Shown: positions 23,310-36,152, counted from the first letter of the stretch. The stretch is DNA of 64,000 bases from Magnolia sinica (GCF_029962835.1 NC_080574.1:24216001-24280000), one strand, 5' to 3'. Notes: generated from the letters alone by a model not told the origin. Numbers and translations are program-made.

Positions 23310-26300
23310 ATGGCACATGTCGCTTCGAATCATTCCTCCGGAGGCCATGGTTCAGGTAAGAGGTTTTCTTCTCATTTTGTTTTCCAACCTTCTTTCATTT
23401 GCATATGTATCATCCATACATGTATGGATTGAGAGAAGCCCCATATGTATCTCATAGCACTGATGTTAATCTTTTCTAATCTGGTTTTGCTGAAATTTGG
23501 TTATGAAATTCTTCGTATGCTACTCCGATTTGGTAGTATTTTCCTCAAATTGCACATGTTCATCAGTAATTCGGTATACATTTACACAGAGTACTGATAA
23601 CCTACAATGGATTGTACCACAACCCATTCAAAGGCAAAAATACTTATAAAAAGGGGCGGTTGTAGCCGAACAGTTCTAGTTGAAACCTTGGGTCGAGATT
23701 TACCTGTTTCTACGCAAACAGGCCTTAATGCTCGTGCACCATAATTACCTTCTGTTTATCCTTATCTGTTTTAATGAAAAGGGGGCTTTTGAATTCTCTT
23801 ACTGATATTTAAGAAGTAGGTTTCTGCCTTTGGACCATGGTCCTCGACCCGGAATCACTGAATTAGGGCACGCTGGTTTTTAACCTTTACTGTGTTTCTG
23901 TTCATTTCCTTTTCACTCTGTTTTTAGTTAATGTTGTATGCAAGGTTCAATAAATCGCTTGAATGCACCAAATACTTGTATGAATTTATTGTGATATATT
24001 CCTGGTAAGTTTTGGTAACATCCAGTTTTATTTACCTTTGTATGATATTGAATTTCATTATTTCTTTATGGAGGAATGTGTCTAAGGCACATTTTGATAT
24101 GTATCAGTGTTACAAACATTAGTTCGACTGTTTGTATCACATCACCAGATGGTATTATGCCGTTGCATTCCAGCATTTTGAATCTTTGTCATATGTGGTG
24201 CTTTGTAGGGGCCTCTGGAGATGTGTTGTATAAGGAATTATGGCATGCCTGTGCGGGGCCATTGGTTACGGTGCCTCGTGAAGGAGAGCGGGTTTACTAC
24301 TTTCCACAGGGTCATATGGAACAGGTACCATGATGGGTTTTTATTGGTTTTATTTGCTGACAGTGTTGTGTTGTTTGTTTGTGGGGAAATTTGAACTGGA
24401 ATCTCTTTTGCTTACCTGAATATGCTATTGCCTGTTGATACTTCCTGGTTAGTATGTGAAAGTTGAACTAATATTGCACAAAATGCAATAACTTTTCGCT
24501 TCTTTCTATGCCAAAAGATGGAGGCTGAGAGGCACCATGGCTTGCTTGCCACAATGCAGAGCCTTAAAATGCTGATTGAACTCTGAGGTGCATAATCATG
24601 TATGGTGGCGTAGCCTTCACTGTTTTTATTAAAGGTCTTTGTTTGTTTTTTTTTTTTTTTTTTTTTGGGTCTTGGCACATCTAGTTTGATTTATTCCTGT
24701 TGGGATATGGCTGCTTCACTAATTTTAGGAATTCTTTTGGAAGTGCTCTAATTAGCCACTTGAAAGTCACCCATATCCATCCTAAACACCAAAGGAAACA
24801 GTTTATTCTGTTTATTGGCCTTTTCTCTCCTTAATACTAATCATAGCCTAAAGAATCACCTTGAAATCAAAGCCTTCACCTTCTACAGTACCCGAAGTAT
24901 TATCATTTCCTCCTCTTTGCATTCCGCCTCTTGTTACGTCAAATATTATTGTTCTCTACTTATCATTCCATTTACTCAGCTGAGTTTCTGAGTTATTGAT
25001 TGGCTCGGCTGAGATACACTCTAAAATCAGTTGGATTTCTAGTTGTTTAAGTTGTAAGCATTTTGTATTTATGTATGCGATCCATGTATGGTCATATGTG
25101 GATATAGAGGCTTACTGAGCACTTATATGCACATTTATCTTGCCAATCAACTTGCGAGTTAGTGCATGTGACAACATGGCACACAGGTGCAAGATCTGAG
25201 TAGTCCATCCCATGGGCCATATTGTCTAGATGTTGTCCCAAAGATCAGTCGGGTTGGGTCTGCTCATCAGGTGGGCTACATTTCATGAAACAAATGGACA
25301 GCTAAAACAATATTTTTCTAGCTCTTGATTGTTTCATATAGTTTGTTCCATTGGATGAGTCAACCAGCTAAGTTTTGGTCCAAGACTGCTAAAGAGTGTC
25401 CCACCTGATGGACTGCTCTGACCTTGAATATCTATTCAATATTGGCTTGTGTGCTGACATGTAGACGGGAGGGTTATGTGAACTGAGCAAGCCTCATAGG
25501 CACAAGCATGTGACTTTACTCCCAAATAGTAGGGACATGGCCACTATGATGATGATGCGTTCAGCTCTCTCTATGCATGCAATGCATGTATAGTCTATAT
25601 GCATATATAGAAGCCACTCTTATGATGATGTGTTTGTCTCATTCTATGGATGTGCAATTTTCTTATACAAGTGCTCATTGCATAATGTATCTCTGGTTTG
25701 TTCCCCAAATATATCATTTCATTTAGAGCAGTTACCCATTCAGTTTGCTGCTGTTCACTTGCACACTGGCTTGAGTTGTCTAGACTGTGCCACAGATTCT
25801 GTAATTGCATAAGTGCACTTTATATAGTTTGGTTAATATGTGAAGTGACTTGTAAAAGTTTGAAGATTGAATTTCCTTAATATAATTTAGCAAACCAACT
25901 ATCTGGATTGCTCTGTGATTTTCTTGTCTTGTAGCTGGAGGCATCAACTCATCAGGGGCTGGACCAGCAGATGCCTTCATTCAATTTACCATCGAAAATT
26001 CTCTGTAGGGTAGTGAATGTTCAGCTTCGGGTAATTTTCTACGAATGCTTTCTATTGCACCTAAGAATTGTGCTTTTATCTGACTATCTAATATGGCACT
26101 GGAAACAACGGTGTATTTTGTCCTTATATGTGGTTTGCTAATTAGCCCTTTTCTGACGGGTAGGCTGAAAATGAAACGGATGAAGTTTATGCACAGATAA
26201 CTCTGTTACCTGAAACTGACGTAAGTTCCTTTTACCTTGGCTTGATTTTGTAATTTTTAGACGCTGCTGTTAGCAATATTGATTCTAACCTATATCACGG

Positions 26301-26375
26301 GAAAGGCCCTCATTTTAGAGAAAAAAAAAATGTCTTTTGGTATGGCTTCACATTTTTTTTTCTTTGCTTGCGGTA

Positions 26376-26462
<87 letters not shown>

Positions 26463-29400
26463 GTGCGCGTGCGCACGTTGTCGCTCCACTCTGCAAGCAA
26501 AATAATGAAGGTCACACATGTTGAATTTTCATGAAATGGTAAATGACAACAATTTTCTTTTTTCAACCTAAATAGGGCAATTTTCTTTTTCAGAATAAAT
26601 GGGGTTCGGGGTCCTTTGTAAAATTACCGAGATAACCCTGTGATTACTGAAACACTTTCATCATTTCCTGAGTGTCTCTTCGCATCACCAAGTTAAGATA
26701 GGGGCTAAGGGAAGGGGTTCTGTTGTTTCTCAGAATTTCTGGGGCTGGTTTTTGTTGCAGTCTTGTTCTTGCACCATCACATGGGTCTAATACCTGATCA
26801 CTATCATTCCTTTATCACACCCAATTCTGATCAGTAACTGCAGGATTTCTGGCCTTTTTCAGCTTTATTAGTTTGCCTTTTGTTTCTCTGTTTATTGATA
26901 AAATCATGCAATGTTCATTAAAAAACCACTCTCAAGGACGATAGAGCAGGCATTGTGGTACTAAAGAGGGCAACTTTAGTTGTTATGCGTTGAATGATTC
27001 TTTAGGTGTTAATAGCAGCACAAGCCTTTGTTACCTCTATGTATGCTAGATGTTGATGTTCTACTTGACTGAATGGTCTTCCATCATGTTGCCATTGTCA
27101 TGATTCTTTGTAGTCATCATTTTACTTACCTATATCTTGTGTTTATTTTTTAATTTTTTTTGTGTCGTACATCGTGGATCAGCAAGGCGAGGTTACTAGC
27201 CCAGATCCTCCACTCCCAGAACCTCAACGGTGCACAGTTCATTCATTTTGTAAGACCCTTACTGCTTCTGACACAAGCACCCATGGAGGATTTTCTGTTC
27301 TCAGAAGGCATGCAGATGAATGCCTTCCACCACTGGTGAGCTTCTAGAAATATGTTTTCTTTTTATTTTCCAAGCATTCCACTTGCACTGTAGTTATTCT
27401 TACTCGCATTTCTTCCACGTTCTCTGTTCAGGATATGTCCCAACATCCCCCTTGGCAGGAATTGGTAGCTACAGATTTGCATGGAAATGAATGGCATTTC
27501 CGTCACATTTTTCGAGGTAGGCTGTTGTCTTTGCATTGGGAATGTCTTTCACAAGCTCTTGTTATTTAAATGCTAGCCATGATCTAAAGATGGATTAGAA
27601 CTTCAATGCACAATGAAATCCTCAACCATGTTACAATTTATAGAGAAATGTAAATACACTCAAGTCAGGCAATGTGACAATCAGTGTTTTCAAAGGTGTT
27701 CCAACCGCGTGCCTGGGCATTTTAGGCTTGTTGTGCATTGTCTGGACCCTAAGCGAGGTGATTACCTCATGCATACACCTGCAGCGTTTGTGGCATTTTG
27801 CATGCATTACTTGTGTTTTTTTTTTTTTTTTACCTCCCTAAATGGGGTTGCAGATAGAATCTAAAGGCTTTAAAGCCCTATTTCAACAACTTTTTTCTTC
27901 TCCCAAAATTCAACAAAATTTTCTCATTTCTTTCTTCATGCTTTTGTTCTTCTATTGGTGAGATAAGGCATCACCTTGGGCATTTTGAAAGCAATTTGAA
28001 CTTCGTGGATTTGGTTTCATTAGTGATTAGTTGATTGCTAATTTGATAAATACATTTTTTAGTGTGTAAGTTCATTTTATTTGTCGCATCACCTTTTTCT
28101 GTAAAATTATTATTTATCATATATGAAAAAAATTGCACCTGGAATGTCCAGGCACTCCAAATGCTCCAAGGGTAATTGTGCCTAGCGCCTTACACTGGTG
28201 GCAATATGGATTTGGGGCATGTTGCACGATGTGGATTCGATGCCCTATATCATCTTAGTTCAATGCACCATTTTTGGCACAAGCTTTTCACCTTCAAGCC
28301 TCTCACTGCTCATCATATGGATCCCATAGGGTGGATGCTACGTCTTAAAAATCAGGCTGATCTGATTGTCAGATGGCCTTCATGTCCACACTGAATTTAG
28401 ACTACCGATCATTTTCTCCTAATCTCAAATTTTCTTCTAGATGTGGGGCCCACCTGATGATAAGAACGGCCCACTGTTGACATAAGGCATTTGCCCTGTG
28501 GTATCCAACTGATGAGCAGCTTGGTTCTTGAACATGCAAGCCATGTTGCTGTGTGCGAGAGGGGAATGCCAAAAGTTGTATTTGAGCACAATTGGCATTG
28601 CTCTATAGCACAAGTAGTGGCTATATCAGCTAGTTTCTACTGCATTATCACCTGAGTTGCTGAACTTTTAGAAAGAAAGTTCAATACCATTAGGATGTGA
28701 ACTAATTAATTTCTTATTTGCAATAGAAAACTATGGAGATTTTTGTCGTGTATCCTAGATGGTGTCACTTTGATTGATGAATGCTTCTTCTTTGTAAGGA
28801 AGACACTGCTCTCCTCTATAAGCATGGCTTGTCTTGTTCAGTACTCAATGCTAAAATATGAACTAAAATGTTAAACACAGGACAACCAAGAAGGCACCTG
28901 CTGACAACAGGCTGGAGTGTGTTTGTAAGCTCCAAGAGACTGGTTGCGGGTGATGCGTTCATCTTCCTACGGCAAGTAGCTTTCTTATGCTGTTATGATT
29001 CCATTAAGGTTTTCCCTTCTTCTGTGCTGTGCATGACTTATTAATTACATTATAAATTATGGCAGAGGTGAAAACGGAGAGTTGCGTGTTGGGGTTAGGC
29101 GGCTAATGAGGCAACTAAGCAATATGCCGTCATCTGTTATATCCAGTCACAGCATGCATCTTGGGGTCCTTGCCACTGCATCTCATGCCATATCAACTGG
29201 GACTCTCTTTTCTGTTTTCTACAAGCCAAGGTTTGGAAGTTTTTCACTGCTCTCTCTCTCTCTCTCTCTGGGTTTTTTTTTTTTTTTTTTAAAAAAATTA
29301 TTATTATTATTATTATTATTTATTAAAATTTTTGGTAATTACATTTACTTAAATGCAGTCTCCAACAATTATTTGTTCTCTTGGTGCCTAGTGTAGCAAT

Positions 29401-32400
29401 GGCCCAGGCCTTCTTTCATGGGTTTAATTCAATGTTCCAACTTAGAATTGGCTTGGAAGGAAAAAAGAAAGACATCTGAACAAAATCTCTGTCATCCAGG
29501 ACAAGCCAATCTGAGTTTATCGTAAGTGTCAACAAGTATCTTGAAGCTCGGGGCCACAAACTCTCTGTTGGTATGAGGTTCAAGATGAGGTTCGAGGGCG
29601 AGGAGGCTCCCGAGAGGAGGTATATTGTATTGGTTGTGTTTATGGTTTCGATATTGCAAGAAATAAGAAGGCACATACCAATTTTAGCGCCCTTTTTTGC
29701 AATGATTTCTCAGATTTAGTGGTACTATTGTTGGTGTTGGGGACACTCTATCATCTCGTTGGGCAGATTCTGAATGGAGATCCCTAAAGGTAAACACCTT
29801 TTGCCAAAAGTTTCAAAACCAGAACAGGTCACTATAGTTTGTGTTGCAATTGGGTTTCAACTTTCACTTAAATGCTTGAATTCCACTCAGGTTCAATGGG
29901 ATGAACCTTCAGCAATCCTGCGTCCCGAAAGAGTTTCACCCTGGGAATTGGAGCCGCTGGTAGCTGCAGCTCCTTCAACCACACAACCAGCACCAAAGCA
30001 CAAACGGGCACGACCACTGGTTTTACCTTCAACACCATCAGACCTACCTACATTTGGTATGGAATTTCTTAACCATATTTTGACTGTTATTTTCTTTTGA
30101 TGATGAAGATGCACCTGTTCTTTTAAATCTGATTAGGGAACTGCTAATCTGTTGCTTGTAAAAAAAATATACAACTAACATTTGATACGTGTTGTATTAT
30201 GTTCTCATACCTGTCTCTTATGAGTACTGTTTCATCCTGCCTCCTCGTATGGTTATTTTGATGACAATCGTAACAAGGCTTCTCTCCTGCCCATTTAGGC
30301 CTATGGAAATCCCCAGATAACGCTACCTCAAATCTTTCATATTCTGGTCTACGAGGGAGAGAGCTGTACTCATCACCTAATTCTACTTCCCTCTTCTCCC
30401 CTATGTCAAAAGCTGGGTCTTTTGGATTCAATGGAAGCAATGCAACACCCGCAATCTCTGGCCACCAGATGTATTGGTCTAACCGAAGTGAAGTTCCATC
30501 AGATGCTTATGCCACAGTTGCCAACAGAGAATCTGGTGAAAAGCGGCCTGAGACTGGTAATGGCTACCGGTTGTTTGGGATCCAGCTGGTTGGTAACTCC
30601 AATGCTGAGGAAACCTCTATGGTGGCGACTGTTCCTGGTGTAGTTGAAGAGGATCCATTTGTTCCATCTTTGGATGTGGACTCTGATCGGCAATCTCAGC
30701 CATCAAATACCAACCGATCTGATATTCCTGCTGTCAGCAGTGAGCCTGAAAAGTCCTGTCTAAGATCACCTCAAGAGACACAAAGCAGGCAAACGCGGAG
30801 CTGCACCAAGGTAATCACTCAACAATTCCTTATTTCAAGTTCTTTTGTTCTAAAGCTTTATGAGCATGTTACACGTTTTTGTCTTTGTAATTGCAAGGCA
30901 TTTGGTTATCCGACGTGTCCAAAAACATGTTAACATTGATTAATGTATATTTAAATATAAATTAATCAAAGAAAATAAAAAAAATATAAAGTTTAGGTTA
31001 GAGTAAATAGTTAGGTTTGAAAAAAATACATGGTGACAGTTCATCTTTGTTGTCATGTGAAAGTCTTTAAGGTTATCCATCTGCATGACATGGGTGAAGT
31101 CCATTGACTTTGGACACTCACACTGTGGTCCATGTTTAACATTGACACGTATTGTCAGACACCAAATGGAGATGGATGCATGGTGTCTGACTGTGACATG
31201 GTGCCTCAAAAAGCTGATTGCATAGTGGCTTGTCCGAAATATGTAGTTATTTCTCATGCATGTGGACAGTGAAATGCAACTGTGCATGGTGGACTAGTAA
31301 TTGTAGCTGTGTTATATGATATTGATATCTGTGTATATAAATTCACTTCGCTTGCTAATCTGGCATATGTATGCAAGTTAGCTGATCAACAATACCACAT
31401 ATGTTGACATGGCATGTGGGCGTGAGATGTAAACCATCCATCAGGTTGGTCCAACTATGGATGCCCGTACACAAAATTCAGACCAATCTCAGCATTTGGC
31501 CACAATGTTAGAAACAAAGGAATGGATTACATGAGCAAGGCCAAGTCCTTCTAGCCGTCCATTGTTTAACAGGCTGGTCTCATTGCTTGAACTGCCTCAC
31601 TTTTTGACAGGAGCATCCACAGGGTTGGGATCACCTGGACTGCTGGGATTGCATGAGGCATTAGCAATTCTCACAGTGCAATGATAGGAATGCCCATGTG
31701 TTGCTTGTATTTCTTCTGGATAGTGACATGTTACTCCACACCTTGTCAGGTTCACATGCAAGGGATGGCAGTTGGTAGAGCTGTGGACCTAACAAGGTTT
31801 GACCGGTATGATGACCTGCTCAGGAAGCTGGAGGAGATGTTTGGCATTGAAGGTGAACTCTGCGGGCCTGCAAAGAAATGGCAGGTTGTCTACACAGACG
31901 ATGAGGATGACACAATGATGGTTGGCGACGACCCTTGGCAGTAAAATCCTTAATCTATTTCCCTCTTCCAGATATAATTACTTTAGATTGTTAGCCCATT
32001 AGAAATCTTGCTATTTTGCAGCCAATTTAGCCAAATTCCACAATACCCTTTCACAGGGAAAATTGTGGGCCAAATTCCACAAATACCCTTTCACAGGAAA
32101 AGATTGTGCCCATTCATTGTTTCATGGAGAGCTGGTGCATGCATATATCCCACCATCTAGCTATCATAGATGGGGGAGGGCTTCGGCAGTCCAGATCGGT
32201 GTTACATTGTGGCCCGGATTTTACTGTTTGGGCTGAAAGTTGTGTCCACCCCTAATAGGGAGGAATCTTAACATGCATTTCAAAATGGACTTTGGGAAAT
32301 TCAACTTTTGAAATGTTTACAGGCTCCCAACAGCTGTATTTAAATGGTGGGAGATGGTGCAATGCCCCACCCGTGAATGGTGTGATGGAGTTAAGGGCCA

Positions 32401-32629
32401 TCGTCCCGTCGATTTTGCTGAATTTGAGTGATTTTTCTGGTCTAATCTCTGATGTCCCAGTGAGTTCTGCAACATGGTGAGGAAGATCTACATCTACACG
32501 TGTGAGGAAGCGAAGAGGCTAACACCCAAGGTGAGGATGCCGGTCAAGGCAGATGCCAAACTCGGGAAGTCGGCTGTGGCCGATGATGGTGGGGGAGGAT
32601 TGGAAGATCAGGCGTCTGTTGGCAATTGA
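23310..32629 (+). CDS. ARF1: Auxin response factor, ARF1 type (complete, 14 coding exons)
   Basis: Coding exons: 23310-23355, 24209-24324, 25935-26030, 26164-26220, 27183-27335, 27432-27516, 28881-28971, 29066-29230, 29500-29619, 29714-29789, 29891-30056, 30299-30810, 31750-31940, 32461-32629. They total 2043 nt, 680 residues; Arabidopsis ARF1 is 665. The nuclear protein binds TGTCTC-type auxin elements and mostly represses. The B3 DNA-binding domain spans about residues 122-224 ([11 protein letters not shown]; His139, Arg184 and Arg189 match the ARF1 DNA contacts) and is flanked by the dimerisation/ancillary region ([17 protein letters not shown]...). The S/P/N-rich middle region carries RLFGIQL (481-487), close to the R/KLFGV repression motif. 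The C-terminal PB1 domain (about 562-640) has basic and acidic faces (YTDDEDD...GDDPW). The tail [24 protein letters not shown] is diagnostic for ARF1. The start gives [33 protein letters not shown]. All splice phases close; one intron uses a GC donor (28972). Confidence 0.95.
25195..25475. repeat. Diverged interspersed repeat in ARF1 intron 2
   Basis: This stretch of the long second intron has the GTGGGC...CATCAGGTGGGCTAC and TCCCACCTGATGGACTG motifs facing each other, with a TTGTTTCAT/ATGAAACAA inner pair. It looks like an old foldback MITE. Similar motifs occur at 28380-28560, 31375-31650 and 62790-63010. The rest of the intron (24325-25934) has a T tract at 24644-24666 and nothing coding. 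Confidence 0.4.
26378..26478. repeat. (CT)n-(AT)n-GC/AC alternating block in ARF1 intron 4
   Basis: About 40 bp of CT repeat (26379-26418) runs directly into AT repeat (26419-26456) and then GCACACGTGCGCGTGCGCAC. From 26418 to 26478 purine and pyrimidine alternate without a break (about 60 bp). The CT part is a mirror-repeat polypyrimidine tract. It sits between exons 4 and 5 (26221-27182). Long apparent ORFs here are low-complexity only. Confidence 0.9.
27683..28200. mobile_element. Possible MITE in ARF1 intron 6 (GCCTGGGCATTTTAGGC type)
   Basis: The left part reads AGTGTTTTCAAAGGTG... with GTGCCTGGGCATTTTAGG. The right part reads TGTCCAGGCACTCC...GTGCCTAGCGCCTTACACT, roughly its inverted counterpart. 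The inside is AT-rich and non-coding. Ends are diverged and no target duplication was found. Confidence 0.35.
28972..29065 (+). other. GC-AG intron of the ARF1 gene
   Basis: The exon ends ...CTA CG and the intron starts GCAAGT, ending GGCAG before A GGT GAA AAC. Only this donor keeps the frame [12 protein letters not shown], which is conserved across ARFs. The nearby GTAGCT at 28976 would put a stop in the next exon. GCAAGT is the usual strong-context GC donor. The intron is 94 nt and interrupts the end of the B3 domain. Confidence 0.85.
29256..29325. repeat. (TC)n, poly-T and (ATT)n simple repeats in ARF1 intron 8
   Basis: A short CT run, a T tract and an ATT trinucleotide run lie one after another just after exon 8 (29066-29230). 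They are within the 269-nt intron 29231-29499 and non-coding. Confidence 0.85.
30811..31749 (+). other. ARF1 intron 12 with repeat-like middle
   Basis: This 939-nt intron separates the repression region from the PB1 exons. It is AT-rich at 30930-31020. At 31375-31650 it carries magnoliid-style interspersed sequence (AACCATCCATCAGGTTGGTCC). No extra exon was recognised. Confidence 0.6.
32032..32105. repeat. 39-bp tandem duplication in the last ARF1 intron
   Basis: CCAAATTCCACAA...TACCCTTTCACAGG occurs twice with a 39-base period, starting near 32032 and 32071. It lies in intron 13 (31941-32460), downstream of the PB1 exon. Confidence 0.75.
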
Positions 32630-33130
32630 TGCTGATGTGGCTATGGTGATTGGCCGGAGAATGGGACCACATTTTGATTACGGTTGGAAGTAGCTGACGT
32701 GATCGAAAGCGTGTTTGTTATGAATGGGGCCACTTTTGGTGACATGGGGACCTGTCTTTGGGAAGAAAAAGCGGGGCCTATTACTTACCTTTTCTTCCGT
32801 GGCCCCTTTTTGTTTTCTTTTTCGGCTGTTGTGGCTTTTTTTTTTTTTTTAGCTGCTTTGGGAAATCTTTTCTAGTGCTTGTGGGAAATGGACTAGGTGG
32901 GATGTGTGACACGTGGCTGCTGCCAAGGCCGTCGGATGATCTCAATGTGACACGCTAGTGGGGCTGGGTTCGGTCTGTTGCTCTCTGTCTAAGACGCGGA
33001 GAAATGGAATCCTCTTCTTTTTACCCACGACATGACTATAATATAAATGTACTATCTGCTCTCTCTCCCTTTGAATGTAAGATGGCCTATCATCCTTTTC
33101 ATTTCAGTACGCTGGTCTCCAAATGCGGCC
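32630..33130 (+). other. Probable ARF1 3' UTR
   Basis: The stretch follows the ARF1 stop and has a T tract near 32838-32850. It has no coding signal of its own. The poly(A) site cannot be placed with certainty. Confidence 0.4.
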
Positions 33131-33623
33131 TGTTTTCTTTTTCCTATGAGGCTATTTGTTGAGCACTACTATTTTGAGAGAACGTCAGCACTAATGAAGG
33201 TGGGACCAACCTAAAGTATTGCAACGCAGGAGAACTGACAGCCTACAACCGTCTATTGCACAAACGTTTTATACGTAGATTGTGGAGTGAAATACGAGGA
33301 TGGTTGCCTCTTCAATCTTGTAGAATAAGCTTATTATTCCTACGTCACTCTCATTTTGTGCGGCCCACTGTTTTGTTTTTGTCTGTCATCCAACCCATCT
33401 GTTAGGAGGAAATCAGGCTGGTCCGATCAAAAATGTGGGCCATTAGATAAGAGCTTGGAGATTTTTTTTAGTGGAGATCCATAGTTTTCCATGATGTGCC
33501 CCACCTGATAATTATTCAATCTTGCTTTTCACGGTGGGCTTACTTGCGGTTGGTTGGTATGCACGCAACTCTGGTGGGCCCCACACAGGCAGTTGTTAAG
33601 CTTTGATGCGGTTTCAGTGGATC

Positions 33624-33810
33624 CCTGTGGGGCGCACTGTGATGTCTTCTTCTTATATCCACACTGTTCGTCTGTTTCTCTAGCTCCTTTTAGGGCATGA
33701 GCCCAAAAATATAGCAGATCCAAATCTCAGTTGGACCACACTACAGGAAGCAATGGTAATTAACCATTAAACAATTGTGGGCCACAAGTTTTGGATTAAG
33801 CTGATTTTTG
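33624..33810. mobile_element. Palindromic MITE, copy 9 (left half)
   Basis: CTGTGGGGCGCACTGTGATG, GCATGAGCCCAAAAATATAG and AGTTGGACCACACTACAGGA match the left half. The right half is absent. It is downstream of ARF1. Confidence 0.65.
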
Positions 33811-35149
33811 TCGTGTCGGTTAAAATTGTCAACGTAGTTGAACAAAGAAAATAAAAACCAATTATTTAGTCAATTTTTTAACCAACAACCAAAATCTTTT
33901 TGATTCATGAATCGTATAATTCACCAAAAAGAAAAACATGAGATTCATTAAGTATTTTTGGAGATTGTGGTTTGAGCGTAAGATTCAAACGGAATCATAT
34001 AATATTCGATATGAATCTTAAAATTCAAATGGTAAATCATGAGATTGAAAAAATAAAATAAAATAAAATGTAAGTTACAAACAAATGGTTAATCGTGAGA
34101 TTCAAATGGCTGATATATATCCAATCTATCCATAAATTTTACAGATCATTTTAGGTGAGGAGCCCAAAAATGAGGTAGATCCACTATGAATTTTTCAATG
34201 GTAGGTACCATTAACCCATAACAGGCGCACAGCACGTGCCAACTTGGCACATGTGTGGATGCGGGTCTTTCATCAGATGGTGTCCTCCGTTCGGCTTAAG
34301 TCATTATTGAGGGCATATTGGCGGTGCATGTAGGCCATTGGTCATCATTTTCCACGGTCTGATTGGATACGGGCAAGCCATCCCATATTTCCCGCTGACA
34401 TTCAACTCGTGTAGGACATCAGTACCACTAAAATGGTAGGCCCCATCATGAAGTTTACCTGTGATAAAAATCAGGTGTCCTTTGATCAGGATGGCCCCAC
34501 CGTCCACGGAGAAGTGATGGTCAGACGCTAGGTGGGCCACAAGTTACGTGTTTTAGTGGAAATCATTTCACACTAGCTACGTGATGTTATGTGTGGCCCA
34601 CTGTTTAAGCGGACGAATCATGGAGCGGTTTTCTTTCCTTTTTATCCCTTTTGGACCGTTATATGATGCTAGAGTCTTAAGAAATAACAACTTTGACCGT
34701 TGGTAGGCTCCACAAAAATGGGGAAAAAAGATGATGCATGCCTAAGGCAAGATGGACGGTTAGGATTAAAGATGGAGGACGGTCCACATTCAATTTTTAA
34801 GAGAAATTAATAAGGGAATGACTGGGATTGTTTGTTGGATGAGATTTTTTTTTTTTATATCCTTGCACAAGCATTATACGGTTAAGGTGAGCCTTATCGT
34901 TTCATTGGATGTTGTAGATGATGACATTGAATTCATACACGCCCTCGCTTTGCTACACGTACATATGACACACTTTCATACACGTGATTCAGAAATTGTG
35001 CGTGTGGCATACCATTAGATAGGTAAGTAGATAAAAAAAAAAAAAAGTTCAGATCGCCTGACCAATCCCATCCACTAATTCCTGGACATAGGTAGATAGG
35101 CAACTATATTTTCATGCTAACCGTCCATTAGATGCCGGTCAGTTCCATC

Positions 35150-36035
35150 GGTGGGCCAGATCCAGGCCCCGCCCTGTCCATGAGCCGAGAAATAGGTCTC
35201 AGGTCAAACCGGGCCCAGATTGGCCAAACCTACTTGAGAAGTGGGCCCAAATACTACCCATTATTTTAGGACCCAAAATTCAGGCCCAGGTTCAACCTAC
35301 GGTCCTCAAGCCTCAACTTGAACCCAGCTCTCAGAGGTGGCTGGACTCGGGTTGAGGCCCTTGGTTTGGATTCAGACCTCAGTTCTAGACCGGATGAACA
35401 GATTAGGATTTTGTGAGATTTTTTTAAGCATAGCCCATCCAATGTGGGGTCCATCAGATCAAGAGTCCAGAATCTGTATTGCCAAACCATTGTTGCTGAA
35501 GAGGCTCAAAACAAAATAAAGTCAATAACCCAATTTAAACATGCGATCAGGACCGTTCAGACATTCCCATATGGCCATTTGATGCAGCACTCAGATGTTC
35601 CAGATATGTTAGTTGTTAGTGTCAAGGTTTAAATCAATAGCACATGGCCTTATCCTCTCTTACATAAACTAGATAAGTATCTAAAAAGATGCCGTCTCAT
35701 GTACTGGTTGGATGACACTCAAACATCATGGTGGGCCCCACACAGCTCGAACAAACGTATGTGATCATTCCTGCTTTAAAAGAGTTGGTTGACTTACCTC
35801 TATGTTAACTACTTTTCTTGGGTCTGGGTTAGGTTCATTTTAGTATGGCTGAAATCAGACGCATTTAAAAATTGGGTCTGGGCTGGTGGGTTGGTTTGAT
35901 TTTTGAGGCTCTAGGTTTGACTCGTTTAGTAATTCGGGTTGAACTTTTGGACCTAGACATGCCCCGTGTGTCCAGATCTTCCACGATTGGGTCTAATGCC
36001 CCATAGGTTTGAGCCAGCCCATTTGCACCCCTTAC
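35150..36035. repeat. Worn hAT-MITE-like region (GGGCCTGG/GGTTTG type)
   Basis: The stretch has many CAGGCCC, TTGAGGCC and GGTCTGGGTTAGGTTC units and ends with CCATTTGCACCCCTTACAG, similar to a TGCACCCCTA hAT end. The left end was not located, and the middle 35420-35800 looks unique. Confidence 0.4.
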
Positions 36036-36074
36036 AGCAATAGTCCCTCCCAGCTATATTGGCAGAAATGCACA

Positions 36075-36152
36075 CATTACATGCATGCATACATATAAAG
36101 ACAAAGGTGCGCGCATTACATGCATGCATACATATAAAGACAAAGGCACATT
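36075..36152. repeat. 39-bp tandem duplication rich in CATGCATG
   Basis: CATTACATGCATGCATACAT followed by ATAAAGACAAAGG appears twice with a 39-base period (36075 and 36114). It lies about 620 bp downstream of the DUF2062 stop. Confidence 0.9.

Larger units (their letters stand above)
33131..36069. other. No gene seen between ARF1 and DUF2062 gene
   Basis: It holds MITE copy 9, the worn hAT-like region at 35150-36035, and around 34200-34270 GCACGTGCCAACTTGGCACA, an inverted motif that recurs elsewhere in the window. ORFs are shadows or repeat-derived. Confidence 0.5.

Noticed and set aside
30299-30810. tasiR-ARF target site in ARF1
   Set aside because: No sequence resembling the conserved AAGGTCTTGCAAGGTCAAG site was seen, and ARF1 is not in the targeted clade.
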